Below are positions 33,251 to 41,664 of a stretch of 64,000 bases of DNA, in pieces. A program made the position numbers and the translations under genes. This DNA comes from JAJFIE01 sp964344255 (GTDB lineage: Bacteria; Pseudomonadota; Alphaproteobacteria; Rhodospirillales; Casp-alpha2). Position 1 is the first letter of the stretch. Each line of letters starts with the position of its first letter. The notes beneath the pieces are model-generated. The model was not told the DNA's origin, made no database searches, and saw nothing but the letters and a program-made list of their open reading frames with translations. The stretch spans positions 1 to 64,000 of the forward strand of contig CAYFMQ010000007.1 in the NCBI GenBank assembly GCA_964344255.1. Reading direction: 5' to 3'.

Positions 33251-34831
33251 TTACAAGATCATTGAACGCCCGCCGCGGCGCGGGTCGCCGGCGGCATTGA
33301 AAGCCGTCTGGTCCGGGAAATGTCTGACGGCATGAACGCCGCCAAAAAACAAATTGGGCTCCTTCCAGTACAGGGTTTCCCAGCCTTTTTCTTCAAGTTC
33401 TTCGATCATGACGCCGGGACTGGGCCCTTCGATATTGAGCACGTCATTTTCAAAGTGCATTCGTGGATGGCAAACGGCTTTTTCAAGGTCCATACGGTTA
33501 TCGACGATATTGCTGATAACCTGCAGGACTGCCGTCCTGATCCTGTTGGATCCGCCGGAACCGAGCGCCGTCACACTGCCGGTCTGTTCCAGTATCAGGC
33601 TGGGCGACATCATGGAGCAGAGCCGGACATTTTCGGCCCAGGCGTTGAAGCCTAGGGGATTGATGTCTTCCTCGCCCAGCATGTTGTTCAGCATAAAGCC
33701 GCGCCCCGGCAGCATACGCCCGCAACCTTCGCCATTGGAAAGCGTAACGGATGCCGCATTCCCTTGGGCATCGACAACGCTGATGTGCGTCGTGCCGCGT
33801 GGCGCCTGGGGTCGTCCCAGTATGTCCTTGGCATAGGCCGACAAAAAGCCGGCATCGAGCAGGGTTGTACGCGCTTCATCCTTTAAATCCCTTAGCCCGC
33901 TTTCCACCCTGGCGCGATTTGTCGACGCCATGATCCGCGCCAAAGCGCAATGATCCGGTACTTCGGGATGAGCAGGAGAAACGGTTCGGCCTTCCCCGTA
34001 TCCCGTCTTTTCCATCAAGCGCAAGGCAAAGGCAATCAACAGCCCGCCAGTCGATGGCGCCGGGTTTGTCAGGATTTTGGCGCCCCGGTATTCAAGACTG
34101 AGCGGCTCGCGTTTCTCCACTTCGTATCCCTTCAGGTCATCGCTTGTGAGATGGCCGCCATATTCCTGAGAAAACTCATGGATGTCAGATGAAATCTGGC
34201 CCTGGGAGAACAGGGCCTGCCCCTCCCGGCCCAATGCTTCGAGGGTATCGGCCAAATCCGGGTTTTTCAGAATACCGCCCAACGGCGCCAATTCTCCGCC
34301 ATCCCCAAAGCAGGAAACGCTTTCTGGATCGCGTTTGTAGATTTCAGCGACGACGCCAAACAGAAAGGACTGGAAATCATTGACCCGCACCCCTTGCCTG
34401 GCGAGACTGATCGCATGGCTGAAGTGCTCAGCCGGCGACATGCGGCAAAGATCATTCTGGATACTGGATATACCCGCCGTCATGCCGGGCGTTGCACAAG
34501 CTCCGGCGCCGATATGGAATTCCTGCGTCGCCGTACCAAAATCTGCGAGGATCGGAAAAAACTCGACGTCCTCCGCAGGCTTCCTGATTTTCGGGGTTTG
34601 CGTGAAGAAGTCATACAAAACGGTTTCTTCTGACCCGTTCCCTTTCCGGGCAAGCAGGAAACCGCCGCCGCCCAGGGAAGCGAGAACGGGTTCCGTCACG
34701 CAGGCCGTCGCCATGGCGGCGACAGCCGCATCGAAGGCATTCCCGCCTGCTTTCAGAATCTCCATGGCTGCAAGGGCCGTTTCTTCATGACCCGCTGCAA
34801 CGGCTCCGTATTTTCCCTTTTTTTTCGCCAC
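33251..34831 (-). CDS. Gamma-glutamyltransferase family protein
   Basis: A 526-residue Ntn-hydrolase of the GGT family, which cleaves itself and removes or transfers gamma-glutamyl groups from glutathione. The large-subunit core has GGNAFDAAVAAMATACVTEP and the glycine-rich SLGGGGFLL. The autoprocessing Thr is in PRGTTHISVVDAQGN near residue 360, followed by GRGFMLNNMLGEED and LGSGGSNRIRTAVLQV. No signal peptide is seen, unlike periplasmic GGTs, so a cytosolic acylase or GGT-like role is likely. The start is GTG at 34831. The end is close to 3' AT-rich DNA before the crp-like gene. Confidence 0.9.
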   Translation of the reverse strand: MAKKKGKYGAVAAGHEETALAAMEILKAGGNAFDAAVAAMATACVTEPVLASLGGGGFLLARKGNGSEETVLYDFFTQTPKIRKPAEDVEFFPILADFGTATQEFHIGAGACATPGMTAGISSIQNDLCRMSPAEHFSHAISLARQGVRVNDFQSFLFGVVAEIYKRDPESVSCFGDGGELAPLGGILKNPDLADTLEALGREGQALFSQGQISSDIHEFSQEYGGHLTSDDLKGYEVEKREPLSLEYRGAKILTNPAPSTGGLLIAFALRLMEKTGYGEGRTVSPAHPEVPDHCALARIMASTNRARVESGLRDLKDEARTTLLDAGFLSAYAKDILGRPQAPRGTTHISVVDAQGNAASVTLSNGEGCGRMLPGRGFMLNNMLGEEDINPLGFNAWAENVRLCSMMSPSLILEQTGSVTALGSGGSNRIRTAVLQVISNIVDNRMDLEKAVCHPRMHFENDVLNIEGPSPGVMIEELEEKGWETLYWKEPNLFFGGVHAVRHFPDQTAFNAAGDPRRGGRSMIL

Positions 34832-35032
34832 TGATCTTGGGCTCCGTCCAAAACGCCTCAGAGAGGATGTTTGCCGATGAATACTTATCGGTGTAAGGCA
34901 ACAAGCCTTTGTCTAACAATCGCTTGAGAAACCGCTGATTTCAACCCACTCTGGTTGACAGGGCAGCCCTGCTATGATTCCCTGAATGTCTGGGCTTCAA
35001 AGCCTCTCAATTATTTTCAAGGGTACAAGAGT

Positions 35033-35632
35033 ATGCGCCAGTTTTTCTGGATAATCGGCTTACTTGCCGTCATGGCGTCATCCGCTGTCCAGGCCCAGTC
35101 ATCCGGCGAGGGCGTGTTGAATGCCGTCAGCTACCGGCCGATTTCACCGGAAGTGACAATCCGGGTCCAGGCACTGGATAATTCTGATGAGAATATTGCG
35201 CTGGTGGAAGAAGTCCGCAAATCCCTGACGGCGCGCGGTTACCGTCTAGCCGATGAAGGCGACATGATCCTGACAATCGAAACCCGCAGCGAAATTGGCG
35301 CCTGGGACACGACGGACCGGCGCCATGTCGTTGAAATCGAGAGCCAGACCAATTCCCATAGTGACAGGCAGCAGGTCAAGTTGAACCTGTTCAACAGCCA
35401 AACCGGCGGCATCCTCAACAAGGGATCAAGCGGCACAACCATCGTAACCCCGAGTCAGTATACAGTCGAAATCTCTATCGATAACGCTTCAGACGGCAAG
35501 CGGCACTGGCAAGCCTGGGCGGCGGCTAATTTAGGCCAGTCCAGCAGTCTTGACCTGATGCGGGGGATGATACCGGCTCTCAGCGACGTACTGGGAAAGA
35601 CGGTCAGCCGTCAAACTTTCAGAATCAAGTAA
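35033..35632 (+). CDS. Exported protein of unknown function
   Basis: A 199-residue protein that I do not recognise. From ATG 35033 it has a signal peptide (hydrophobic 4-17, AxA cleavage SAVQAQ). The mature protein is a mixed alpha/beta domain with alternating strands such as EVTIRVQALDNSDEN and DMILTIETRSEIG, and has no cysteine. It resembles small periplasmic DUF4136-like proteins in general pattern, but I cannot assign a family. It ends about 100 nt before the arsR-type gene and is probably a separate unit. Confidence 0.6.
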   Translation: MRQFFWIIGLLAVMASSAVQAQSSGEGVLNAVSYRPISPEVTIRVQALDNSDENIALVEEVRKSLTARGYRLADEGDMILTIETRSEIGAWDTTDRRHVVEIESQTNSHSDRQQVKLNLFNSQTGGILNKGSSGTTIVTPSQYTVEISIDNASDGKRHWQAWAAANLGQSSSLDLMRGMIPALSDVLGKTVSRQTFRIK

Positions 35633-35680
35633 ATTCAATGAAGACAAAGCGGCGAAAGTCCTTGTTTATTTTATATTTCG

Positions 35681-35727
35681 ATATTTCTAGAAATATAGTT
35701 GAATTAACCTACCGCCTACGCTATAGT
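35681..35727 (+). promoter_or_regulatory. ArsR-type operator and promoter (leaderless)
   Basis: A perfect 16-bp palindrome ATATTTCTAGAAATAT (35681-35696) abuts a promoter with TTGAAT (35699-35704), a 17-nt spacer and TATAGT (35722-35727). The predicted start is at 35733-35735, on the regulator's own ATG at 35734. Placement suits autorepression by the ArsR-family product. Confidence 0.65.
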
Positions 35728-35733
35728 CAGCTT

Positions 35734-36078
35734 ATGAAACAGATCATGACTCTTGATAATGCCGCTCAGTGCCTTAGTGAATTGGGTAACCCGACCCGAC
35801 TGGCCATCTTTCGCCTGCTGGTCCGCGCCGGTCAGGAAGGCGCTGTTGTCGGCGATGTCCAGCGGCACCTGGATATCCCCGGATCAACGCTTTCCCATCA
35901 TCTGGCGCATCTCGCGCGCGCCGGCCTGATCGAACAAAAGCGCGAGGGCCGGAGCCTGTGGTGCATCGCCCGCCATACCGTGATGGATGACCTGATTGTT
36001 TTTCTAACGGATGAGTGCTGCGCCGGATTACCAGAACTCGAAACCGGTGACGATCAAGCCAACTCGGATGCAGCCTGA
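35734..36078 (+). CDS. ArsR/SmtB-family metalloregulator
   Basis: A 114-residue winged-helix repressor. The fold starts ALSELGNPTRLAIFRLL-like (here CLSELGNPTRLAIFRLL) with recognition helix IPGSTLSHHLAHLARAGLIEQKREGRSLWC. Vicinal cysteines at 95-96 (TDECCAGL) match the C-terminal thiol site of As(III)-sensing ArsR of the Acidithiobacillus type, although the third family cysteine is absent. A palindromic operator overlaps its promoter. It heads an operon with a PF03773-type permease and an MFS transporter. The inducer is probably arsenite, another thiophilic metal, or copper/zinc. ATG 35734 is chosen; the in-frame upstream region contains the operator. Confidence 0.88.
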   Translation: MKQIMTLDNAAQCLSELGNPTRLAIFRLLVRAGQEGAVVGDVQRHLDIPGSTLSHHLAHLARAGLIEQKREGRSLWCIARHTVMDDLIVFLTDECCAGLPELETGDDQANSDAA

Positions 36079-36101
36079 GAAAACAACATTGGATAACTTA
36101 C

Positions 36102-37175
36102 ATGACAACGAGAACCGATAACCCAACGTCCCTGGCATTGCCGTCCCTGATTGCCCACGCCAAACGTCTTGACCGCGTTGTCATCGCCAGTGCGGCATTG
36201 TTCGCCGCCATCGCCTTGGCCGATTTCGAACAGGTATCGGCGAGCTTTTATTTTGTCCTGGATTCCCTGCTCTGGATTTCCCCTTTCCTGCTGTTATCGG
36301 TCGCCACGGCCGCCGCCGCGAAAGCAACCGGCGCCGACGCCGTCATCGCCCAGGTATTTACCGGCAAGCCCTATCGTATGATCGTTGTCGCCGCCCTGTT
36401 CGGCAGCTTATCGCCGTTTTGTTCCTGCGGGGTGATTCCAATTGTCGCCGGGCTTCTGGCGGCCGGTGTGCCCCTGGCGCCGGTTATGGCTTTCTGGGTC
36501 AGTTCCCCCCTGATGGATCCCGAGATGTTTATTCTTTCCAGCGCAACGCTGGGGGTTTCTTTCACGGTTGCAAAAACCATCGCGACCATTTTCATCGGCC
36601 TGATGGCCGGGTTCGCCACTCACGCCATCATGGCGGGCGGCTTGTTCAAGGCTCCCTTGCGGGGGGCTGCCCTTGGCGGATGCTGCGATACGTCTGAAGC
36701 CGCCTGCGGCGATTCATCGTGCGGACCATCAACCGCGAAAATCCAGTGGCGGTTCTGGACCGAGGCGAACCGCCGGGTGATGTTTGTCGATGCGACAAAG
36801 GAAACCGGATGGTTCCTGACCAAGTGGCTGGCGCTTGCCTTTATCATCGAAAGCCTGATGACTGCCTATGTTCCGGCAACCCTGATCGTCGACTGGCTCG
36901 GCAGCGGCCACTGGTGGACAATTCCTGCGGCCGTTTTCGCCAGCGTGCCGGCTTACCTGAACGGTTACGCCGCCATCCCCCTGATGGCGCGCCTGATGGA
37001 CATGGGCATGATGCCGGGCGCCGCCATGGGCTTCCTGCTTGGCGGCGGCATAACCAGCATCCCGGCGGCAATCGCCGTTTTTGTTCTGGTCCGCCGGGCG
37101 GTTTTCATGTGGTATCTTGTTCTTGCGGCGTCAGGAGCCATGATCGCCGCCTTGGCTTTCCAGGCAACGATCTGA
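36102..37175 (+). CDS. PF03773-type permease (ArsP or Cu/Zn exporter-like)
   Basis: A 357-residue inner-membrane permease with about eight helices. The hallmark PFCSCGVIPIVAG near residue 108 is conserved in DUF318/ArsP-type permeases. A cysteine-rich hydrophilic loop near residues 193-212 (GGCCDTSEAACGDSSCG) could bind soft metal ions. The second half has PAYLNGYAAIPL and a Gly-rich GFLLGGGITSIP. Family members export trivalent organoarsenicals (ArsP) or Cu/Zn (SO_0444 type). The ArsR-type gene 23 nt upstream supports a detoxification role. The exact ion cannot be decided from sequence. Confidence 0.85.
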   Translation: MTTRTDNPTSLALPSLIAHAKRLDRVVIASAALFAAIALADFEQVSASFYFVLDSLLWISPFLLLSVATAAAAKATGADAVIAQVFTGKPYRMIVVAALFGSLSPFCSCGVIPIVAGLLAAGVPLAPVMAFWVSSPLMDPEMFILSSATLGVSFTVAKTIATIFIGLMAGFATHAIMAGGLFKAPLRGAALGGCCDTSEAACGDSSCGPSTAKIQWRFWTEANRRVMFVDATKETGWFLTKWLALAFIIESLMTAYVPATLIVDWLGSGHWWTIPAAVFASVPAYLNGYAAIPLMARLMDMGMMPGAAMGFLLGGGITSIPAAIAVFVLVRRAVFMWYLVLAASGAMIAALAFQATI

Positions 37176-37195
37176 TTCCCGGAACCTGAAACATC

Positions 37196-38422
37196 ATGTC
37201 TGAGCGATTGTTCACGCCTGTCCAATTGATTGCCGCTGCGTGCCTGATCGAAATTCTCAGCATGATGACCCTGTCGACGTTTCCGTCGCTCATCCCCGTC
37301 TTTCGCACGGAATGGGGTATCACCAACACCGAAGCCGGCACCATCAGCGGGCTTTTCTTTGCCGGTGAATTGCTGGCCGTTACGGTTCTCTCCCTTCTGA
37401 CGGACCGCATGAACGCCAAACCGATCTTCATCGTCAGCCTCGCCCTGGGGGCCGTTTCGGCATTCGGGTTCATGCTGTCGAACGACGTCTGGATGGCAGG
37501 TTTCTGGCGCACATTGCAAGGCGTGGCGCTTGGCGGAACCTATATGCCGGGACTGAAGATACTCACCGATCACCTGCCGGTGTCACATAGAGCAAGAGGA
37601 ACATCCTTTTACACGGCAACCTACTATCTGGCCGCCGGATTTTCCTATTTCCTGGCCCTTGAAGCGGAACCCCTGGTCGGTTGGGAGGGAACGTTCGCTC
37701 TCGCCGGCATCGGGCCCACGATCGCCATGATCCTGGCGTTCTGGGTAATCCCGTCTTCCCCGCCTCCGGCTGAAAAACCGGATACCGCGCTGTTCGATTT
37801 CAGGCCCGTGCTCAGAAACAAACGCGCTCTGGGGCTCTCCATTCTTTACGGCCTTCACAACATGGAACTCATCGCCTTTTCGTCCTGGCTGATTCCCTTT
37901 TTCGTATTCAGCCAGAGCGTTCAATCCGCCGGAGCATGGGGCGCTGATCTGAACCTGGGCAGCGTCGCCGCCCTGGTTTCCATTGTCGCCCTGCCCGCCA
38001 GCATCATCGGCAATGAAATCGCCCAGCGCATCGGCCGTCAGGTCGTCATTATGTCCGTCATGGTCGGATCGGCAACCGTCGCCGTCGGTTTCGGCGCTCT
38101 CGGGACCGGCCTCTTTTTCGTTCTGGTGTTCGTCGCCTTTGTTTACAGCGTGTTCATCGCCGCCGACTCATCAACGATTTCCGCCGGCGTCATTCACGTG
38201 GCCGATCCCAAATACAAGGGCACGACGATTTCCATGTATTCCGTTTTCGGTTTTACCGGTGCGGCCATAGGTCCCATCATTTTCGGCGGCGCCCTGGATG
38301 TATTCGGCGGCGAAACAAACGAAACGGCATGGTTTATCGCCTTCTCTACCATCGCCGCACTGGGGCTGCTCGGCCCCATAGCCTTGTGGCGGCTTGTCGG
38401 ATTCAAGTCTATTGACCCTTAG
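37196..38422 (+). CDS. MFS transporter
   Basis: A 408-residue major facilitator with twelve predicted helices. The first cytosolic loop has the MFS-like LLTDRMNAKPIF, and GFWRTLQGVALGGTYMPG follows in helix 4/5. The second half has a matching loop NEIAQRIGRQVVIM. It lies 20 nt after the PF03773-type permease, so it is probably under the same ArsR-type control. A role in efflux of the same or a related toxicant is inferred only from position. A weak inverted repeat (GAGCGCGATCGCACTC region) just after the stop may end the operon. Confidence 0.85.
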   Translation: MSERLFTPVQLIAAACLIEILSMMTLSTFPSLIPVFRTEWGITNTEAGTISGLFFAGELLAVTVLSLLTDRMNAKPIFIVSLALGAVSAFGFMLSNDVWMAGFWRTLQGVALGGTYMPGLKILTDHLPVSHRARGTSFYTATYYLAAGFSYFLALEAEPLVGWEGTFALAGIGPTIAMILAFWVIPSSPPPAEKPDTALFDFRPVLRNKRALGLSILYGLHNMELIAFSSWLIPFFVFSQSVQSAGAWGADLNLGSVAALVSIVALPASIIGNEIAQRIGRQVVIMSVMVGSATVAVGFGALGTGLFFVLVFVAFVYSVFIAADSSTISAGVIHVADPKYKGTTISMYSVFGFTGAAIGPIIFGGALDVFGGETNETAWFIAFSTIAALGLLGPIALWRLVGFKSIDP

Positions 38423-38562
38423 AGCGCGATCGCACTCTATTTCATATGTTCAGGGCCTGTGCATAATGTCTGCACGCCCCCCTTGCCGTTAGGCCGGAAT
38501 CCGGGTAGTAGAGTGCGCCACATACCAAGGAAACGGTATCATCCATTTCCGTGCTGTTAATG

Positions 38563-38596
38563 GGGTTGTGGCGTTTTGCCGACACAACCCTGTTTT
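38563..38596 (+). terminator. Terminator-like hairpin in the hisZ leader
   Basis: GGGTTGTG (38563-38570) pairs with CACAACCC (38583-38590), followed by TGTTTTTAT. It lies 36 nt before the hisZ ATG. It could end an upstream transcript or act as an attenuator of hisZ-purA. A small alternative hairpin ATACC/GGTAT occurs at about 38522-38539. Confidence 0.6.
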
Positions 38597-38631
38597 TATG
38601 TCCGTTACTTGAATTGCTGAAGCCAAACGCC

Positions 38632-39816
38632 ATGAGCGCCACAAACGACAACGCCAACAACGCCGACAAGGCCCTGCTGCCAGCCGGGATGGCCGATGTC
38701 CTGCCGCCTGACGCCGCTTTTGAAGCGGACGTTGTCGAGCGTCTGATGGCGCATTTCAACGCACATGGGTACGGGCGCGTTAAGCCGCCTCTGCTGGAAT
38801 TTGAAGAAAACCTTCTCCGGGGCCCTGGCTCGGCCATGGCGCCGCAGACTTTTCGCCTCATGGATCCCATTTCCCAACGCATGATGGGCTTGCGCGCCGA
38901 TATGACGCCCCAGGTGGCCCGTATCGCCACAAGCCGGCTCAAGAATGCGCCCCGGCCTTTACGCCTCAGCTACGCAGGACAGATTCTACGCGTCAAAGGC
39001 TCCCAGTTGCGCAGCGAGCGCCAGTTCGGACAGGTCGGCGTCGAGGTCATCGGAGCAGACACGCCCGCAGCCGATGCCGAAATAATCCTGATGGCCTCCT
39101 CTGCCCTCTCGGCATTGGGTGTTGAAAACATGTCGGTTGATCTGTGCCTGCCGACGCTTGTCCCGGCCGTCTGCAGGGACCTCGCCATTGATCCGGCATC
39201 TGAAGCGGCTCTTCGCGCCGTTCTGGACCGCAAGGATGCCGCCGACCTGAACGGGCTTGCGAAATCCATCGGGGATGAGGGGCTTTCCCTGTTCAGCGCC
39301 CTTCTATCGGCGACAGGCCCTGCAGAAGATACCCTGGCTGTTTTGAATGGCCTGTCTTTCGGTCCTGCCGCCGCGGCGGAGTGCGAAACCCTGGCGGCCG
39401 TTGTCGCAGCGGTCCGGCATGAATCACCTGATCTCGTCATGACCATCGATCCTGTCGAAAACCGCGGATGGGAATATCATACCGGCGTGACGTTTACCTT
39501 TTTCACCCAGGGTGTCCGGGGCGAATTGGGGGCAGGCGGACGTTACATCACCGATGACAACGGCGATGGCACGGGACAGGAGCATTCCACCGGCTTGACC
39601 TTGTTCATGGATACGCTGCTCAGGGCCGTCACGCCCCATGAGCAGCCGAAACGCATCTTCATGCCCTACGGCACACAGCAAAGCGCAGGCCAGACATTAA
39701 GGGAGGAAGGCTGGGTTACAGTTTATGCCCTGGATGAATCAACCGATCCCAAGGCAAAGGCAAAAGAACTCGATTGCGCTTACATACTTGAAAATGGCAA
39801 GGCCGTTGAGCTTTGA
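38632..39816 (+). CDS. hisZ: ATP phosphoribosyltransferase regulatory subunit HisZ
   Basis: A 394-residue paralog of histidyl-tRNA synthetase that lacks aminoacylation activity and activates short-form HisG in histidine synthesis. The class II synthetase core is visible: LLPAGMADVLPPDA, RVKPPLLEFEENLL, MGLRADMTPQVARI and SERQFGQVGVEVIG. The C-terminal catalytic-like block has GWEYHTGVTFTFF and GELGAGGRY. The anticodon-binding domain is reduced. ATG 38632 gives the expected N-terminus. It is followed after 51 nt by purA, an order common in alphaproteobacteria. Confidence 0.93.
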   Translation: MSATNDNANNADKALLPAGMADVLPPDAAFEADVVERLMAHFNAHGYGRVKPPLLEFEENLLRGPGSAMAPQTFRLMDPISQRMMGLRADMTPQVARIATSRLKNAPRPLRLSYAGQILRVKGSQLRSERQFGQVGVEVIGADTPAADAEIILMASSALSALGVENMSVDLCLPTLVPAVCRDLAIDPASEAALRAVLDRKDAADLNGLAKSIGDEGLSLFSALLSATGPAEDTLAVLNGLSFGPAAAAECETLAAVVAAVRHESPDLVMTIDPVENRGWEYHTGVTFTFFTQGVRGELGAGGRYITDDNGDGTGQEHSTGLTLFMDTLLRAVTPHEQPKRIFMPYGTQQSAGQTLREEGWVTVYALDESTDPKAKAKELDCAYILENGKAVEL

Positions 39817-39867
39817 TATGACAATGCGGCAATCCACCAAACAGAATGCACGAAAGGACCGGCTTGC

Positions 39868-41169
39868 ATGGCTAATGTAGTGGTCGTCGGCTCGCAATCG
39901 GGCGACGGGGGTAGGGGTAAGATCGTTGATTGGTTGTCTGAACGCGCCGACGTGGTTGCACGGTTCCAGGGCGGCCACAATGCCGGTCACACGCTCGTCA
40001 TCGACGGCGCCGTTTACAAGCTGAGCCTTTTGCCGTCCGGCATCGTTCGGCCGGGCAAATTGTCCGTCATCGGCAACGGTGTGGTCGTTGATCCCTGGCA
40101 TCTGATGAAAGAAATTGACACTCTGCGCGGACAGGGTGTCGAGATAAGCCCGGAAAACCTCCGGATCGCTGAAAACGCCGTCCTGATCCTGCCCCTGCAT
40201 CAGCATCTCGACATGGCGCGGGAAAGCGCCGCAAGCAACGGCAAGATCGGAAAAATCGGGACGACGGGACGCGGCATCGGCCCGGCTTATGAAGACAAGG
40301 TGGCTAGGCGCGCCATTCGGGTCGGCGACCTGATGGACCCGGAACTGCTGGAAGCCAAAATGGACGCCCTGCTGTTCCACCATAATTCCCTGCTGAAGGG
40401 CATGGGGCAGGACATTATCGATCGCGACGCCCTGATGAAGCAACTGCATGAGATCGCGCCTAAAATCACGCCCTATATCGATACGGTCTGGAAGATCATG
40501 GATGACGCCCGCCGTAAAGGGCGGCGCATTCTGTATGAAGGCGCCCAGGGGACCATGCTGGATATCGATCACGGCACCTATCCGTTCGTTACCTCTTCCA
40601 ACGTTGTGGCATCCCAGGCGGCAACCGGCACCGGCCAGGGCATGAACGCCATCGATTATGTGTTGGGCATTACGAAGGCCTATACGACACGCGTTGGCAG
40701 CGGGCCTTTCCCGACGGAACAGGAAAATGAGATCGGCCAGTTTCTGGGTGAAAAGGGCCATGAATTCGGCGTTGTCACCGGACGCCCCAGACGCTGCGGC
40801 TGGTTCGACGCCGTCCTCGTCAGGCAGGCCGTGACCGTCAATGGCATCACCGGTATCGCGCTTACCAAGCTGGATGTTCTTGACGGCCTGGAGGAGCTGA
40901 AAGTCTGCACCGGTTATCTTATCAACGGTGAAAAGGTCGATCACTTGCCTGCCTCGACGCTCAAGCAGGACAAGGTGGAAGCCGTCTATGAAACCATGGA
41001 GGGCTGGAGCGAGAGCACCTATGGCGCCCGCTCGTGGGCCGACTTGCCGGCAACGGCCATCAAGTATGTCCGCCGGATCGAGGAACTTATCGGGGCGCCG
41101 GTCGCCTTGCTGTCGACCAGCCCTGAACGGGACGACACCATTCTCGTTCAGGATCCGTTTGAAGATTAA
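39868..41169 (+). CDS. purA: Adenylosuccinate synthetase, altered P-loop
   Basis: A 433-residue enzyme converting IMP, aspartate and GTP to adenylosuccinate. The rest of the sequence is canonical: GGHNAGHTLVIDG, GTTGRGIGPAYEDK, GAQGTMLDIDHGTYPFVTSS, TTR-type GPFPTE and the TKLDVLDG guanine site. The usually invariant GxQWGDEGKGK motif reads GSQSGDGGRGK here. Relative to the E. coli numbering this is W11S, E14G and K16R; the catalytic D13 is kept. The three changed codons are at 39898, 39907 and 39913. Such changes should impair phosphate binding, so either the consensus sequence is wrong or the enzyme is compromised. Confidence 0.93.
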   Translation: MANVVVVGSQSGDGGRGKIVDWLSERADVVARFQGGHNAGHTLVIDGAVYKLSLLPSGIVRPGKLSVIGNGVVVDPWHLMKEIDTLRGQGVEISPENLRIAENAVLILPLHQHLDMARESAASNGKIGKIGTTGRGIGPAYEDKVARRAIRVGDLMDPELLEAKMDALLFHHNSLLKGMGQDIIDRDALMKQLHEIAPKITPYIDTVWKIMDDARRKGRRILYEGAQGTMLDIDHGTYPFVTSSNVVASQAATGTGQGMNAIDYVLGITKAYTTRVGSGPFPTEQENEIGQFLGEKGHEFGVVTGRPRRCGWFDAVLVRQAVTVNGITGIALTKLDVLDGLEELKVCTGYLINGEKVDHLPASTLKQDKVEAVYETMEGWSESTYGARSWADLPATAIKYVRRIEELIGAPVALLSTSPERDDTILVQDPFED

Positions 41170-41270
41170 CGGGATGACCCTATACGGCCTTCAAGGCTGT
41201 ATTCTGGACAAAACATGCTAAAATCCCCTTGCTTATGAGTTGGGATTTTATCACTGGACCGGAGGCGCCC

Positions 41271-41540
41271 ATGAAAACTCGATATCTTGTATCCGATAGC
41301 AATCCGGATGGCATGCGTCTGGAAGATATGCTTCTTGCCATTCGGAACGATATTCTTTTGCGCTGTACGAGCATGATGACGGATGAGCGCGGCGAAGCGG
41401 AACATGTGATGGCCAACAACATGCATATTTTACACCTGTTGGCCGATGCCATTGAACTGGCGGAAGACTCAACAGAGGTTCTAAGCCGGATTTACGGAGT
41501 AGATCATGCGGCAAAGGGTAAATTACCGGATTCAGATTAA
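41271..41540 (+). CDS. Small soluble protein of unknown function
   Basis: An 89-residue acidic, helical protein that I do not recognise. The start at ATG 41271 is supported by a strong GGAGG 5 nt upstream. Its sequence (LEDMLLAIRNDILLRC, NNMHILHLLADAIELAEDS) predicts two or three amphipathic helices without signal peptide or membrane segment. It lies about 100 nt after purA in the same direction. Coding is believable because of the ribosome site and composition. Confidence 0.6.
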   Translation: MKTRYLVSDSNPDGMRLEDMLLAIRNDILLRCTSMMTDERGEAEHVMANNMHILHLLADAIELAEDSTEVLSRIYGVDHAAKGKLPDSD

Positions 41541-41664
41541 AGGCTTTTGCAATCTCCGATTAATTTGCTCAGGGATTGAATATATTCTCCCCTGATGGGG
41601 GCTATGGGCATTCGCGGAAACGGCTTATGGTTCTCCCGATAGCAAGTTCAGGGAGACAGGCATA

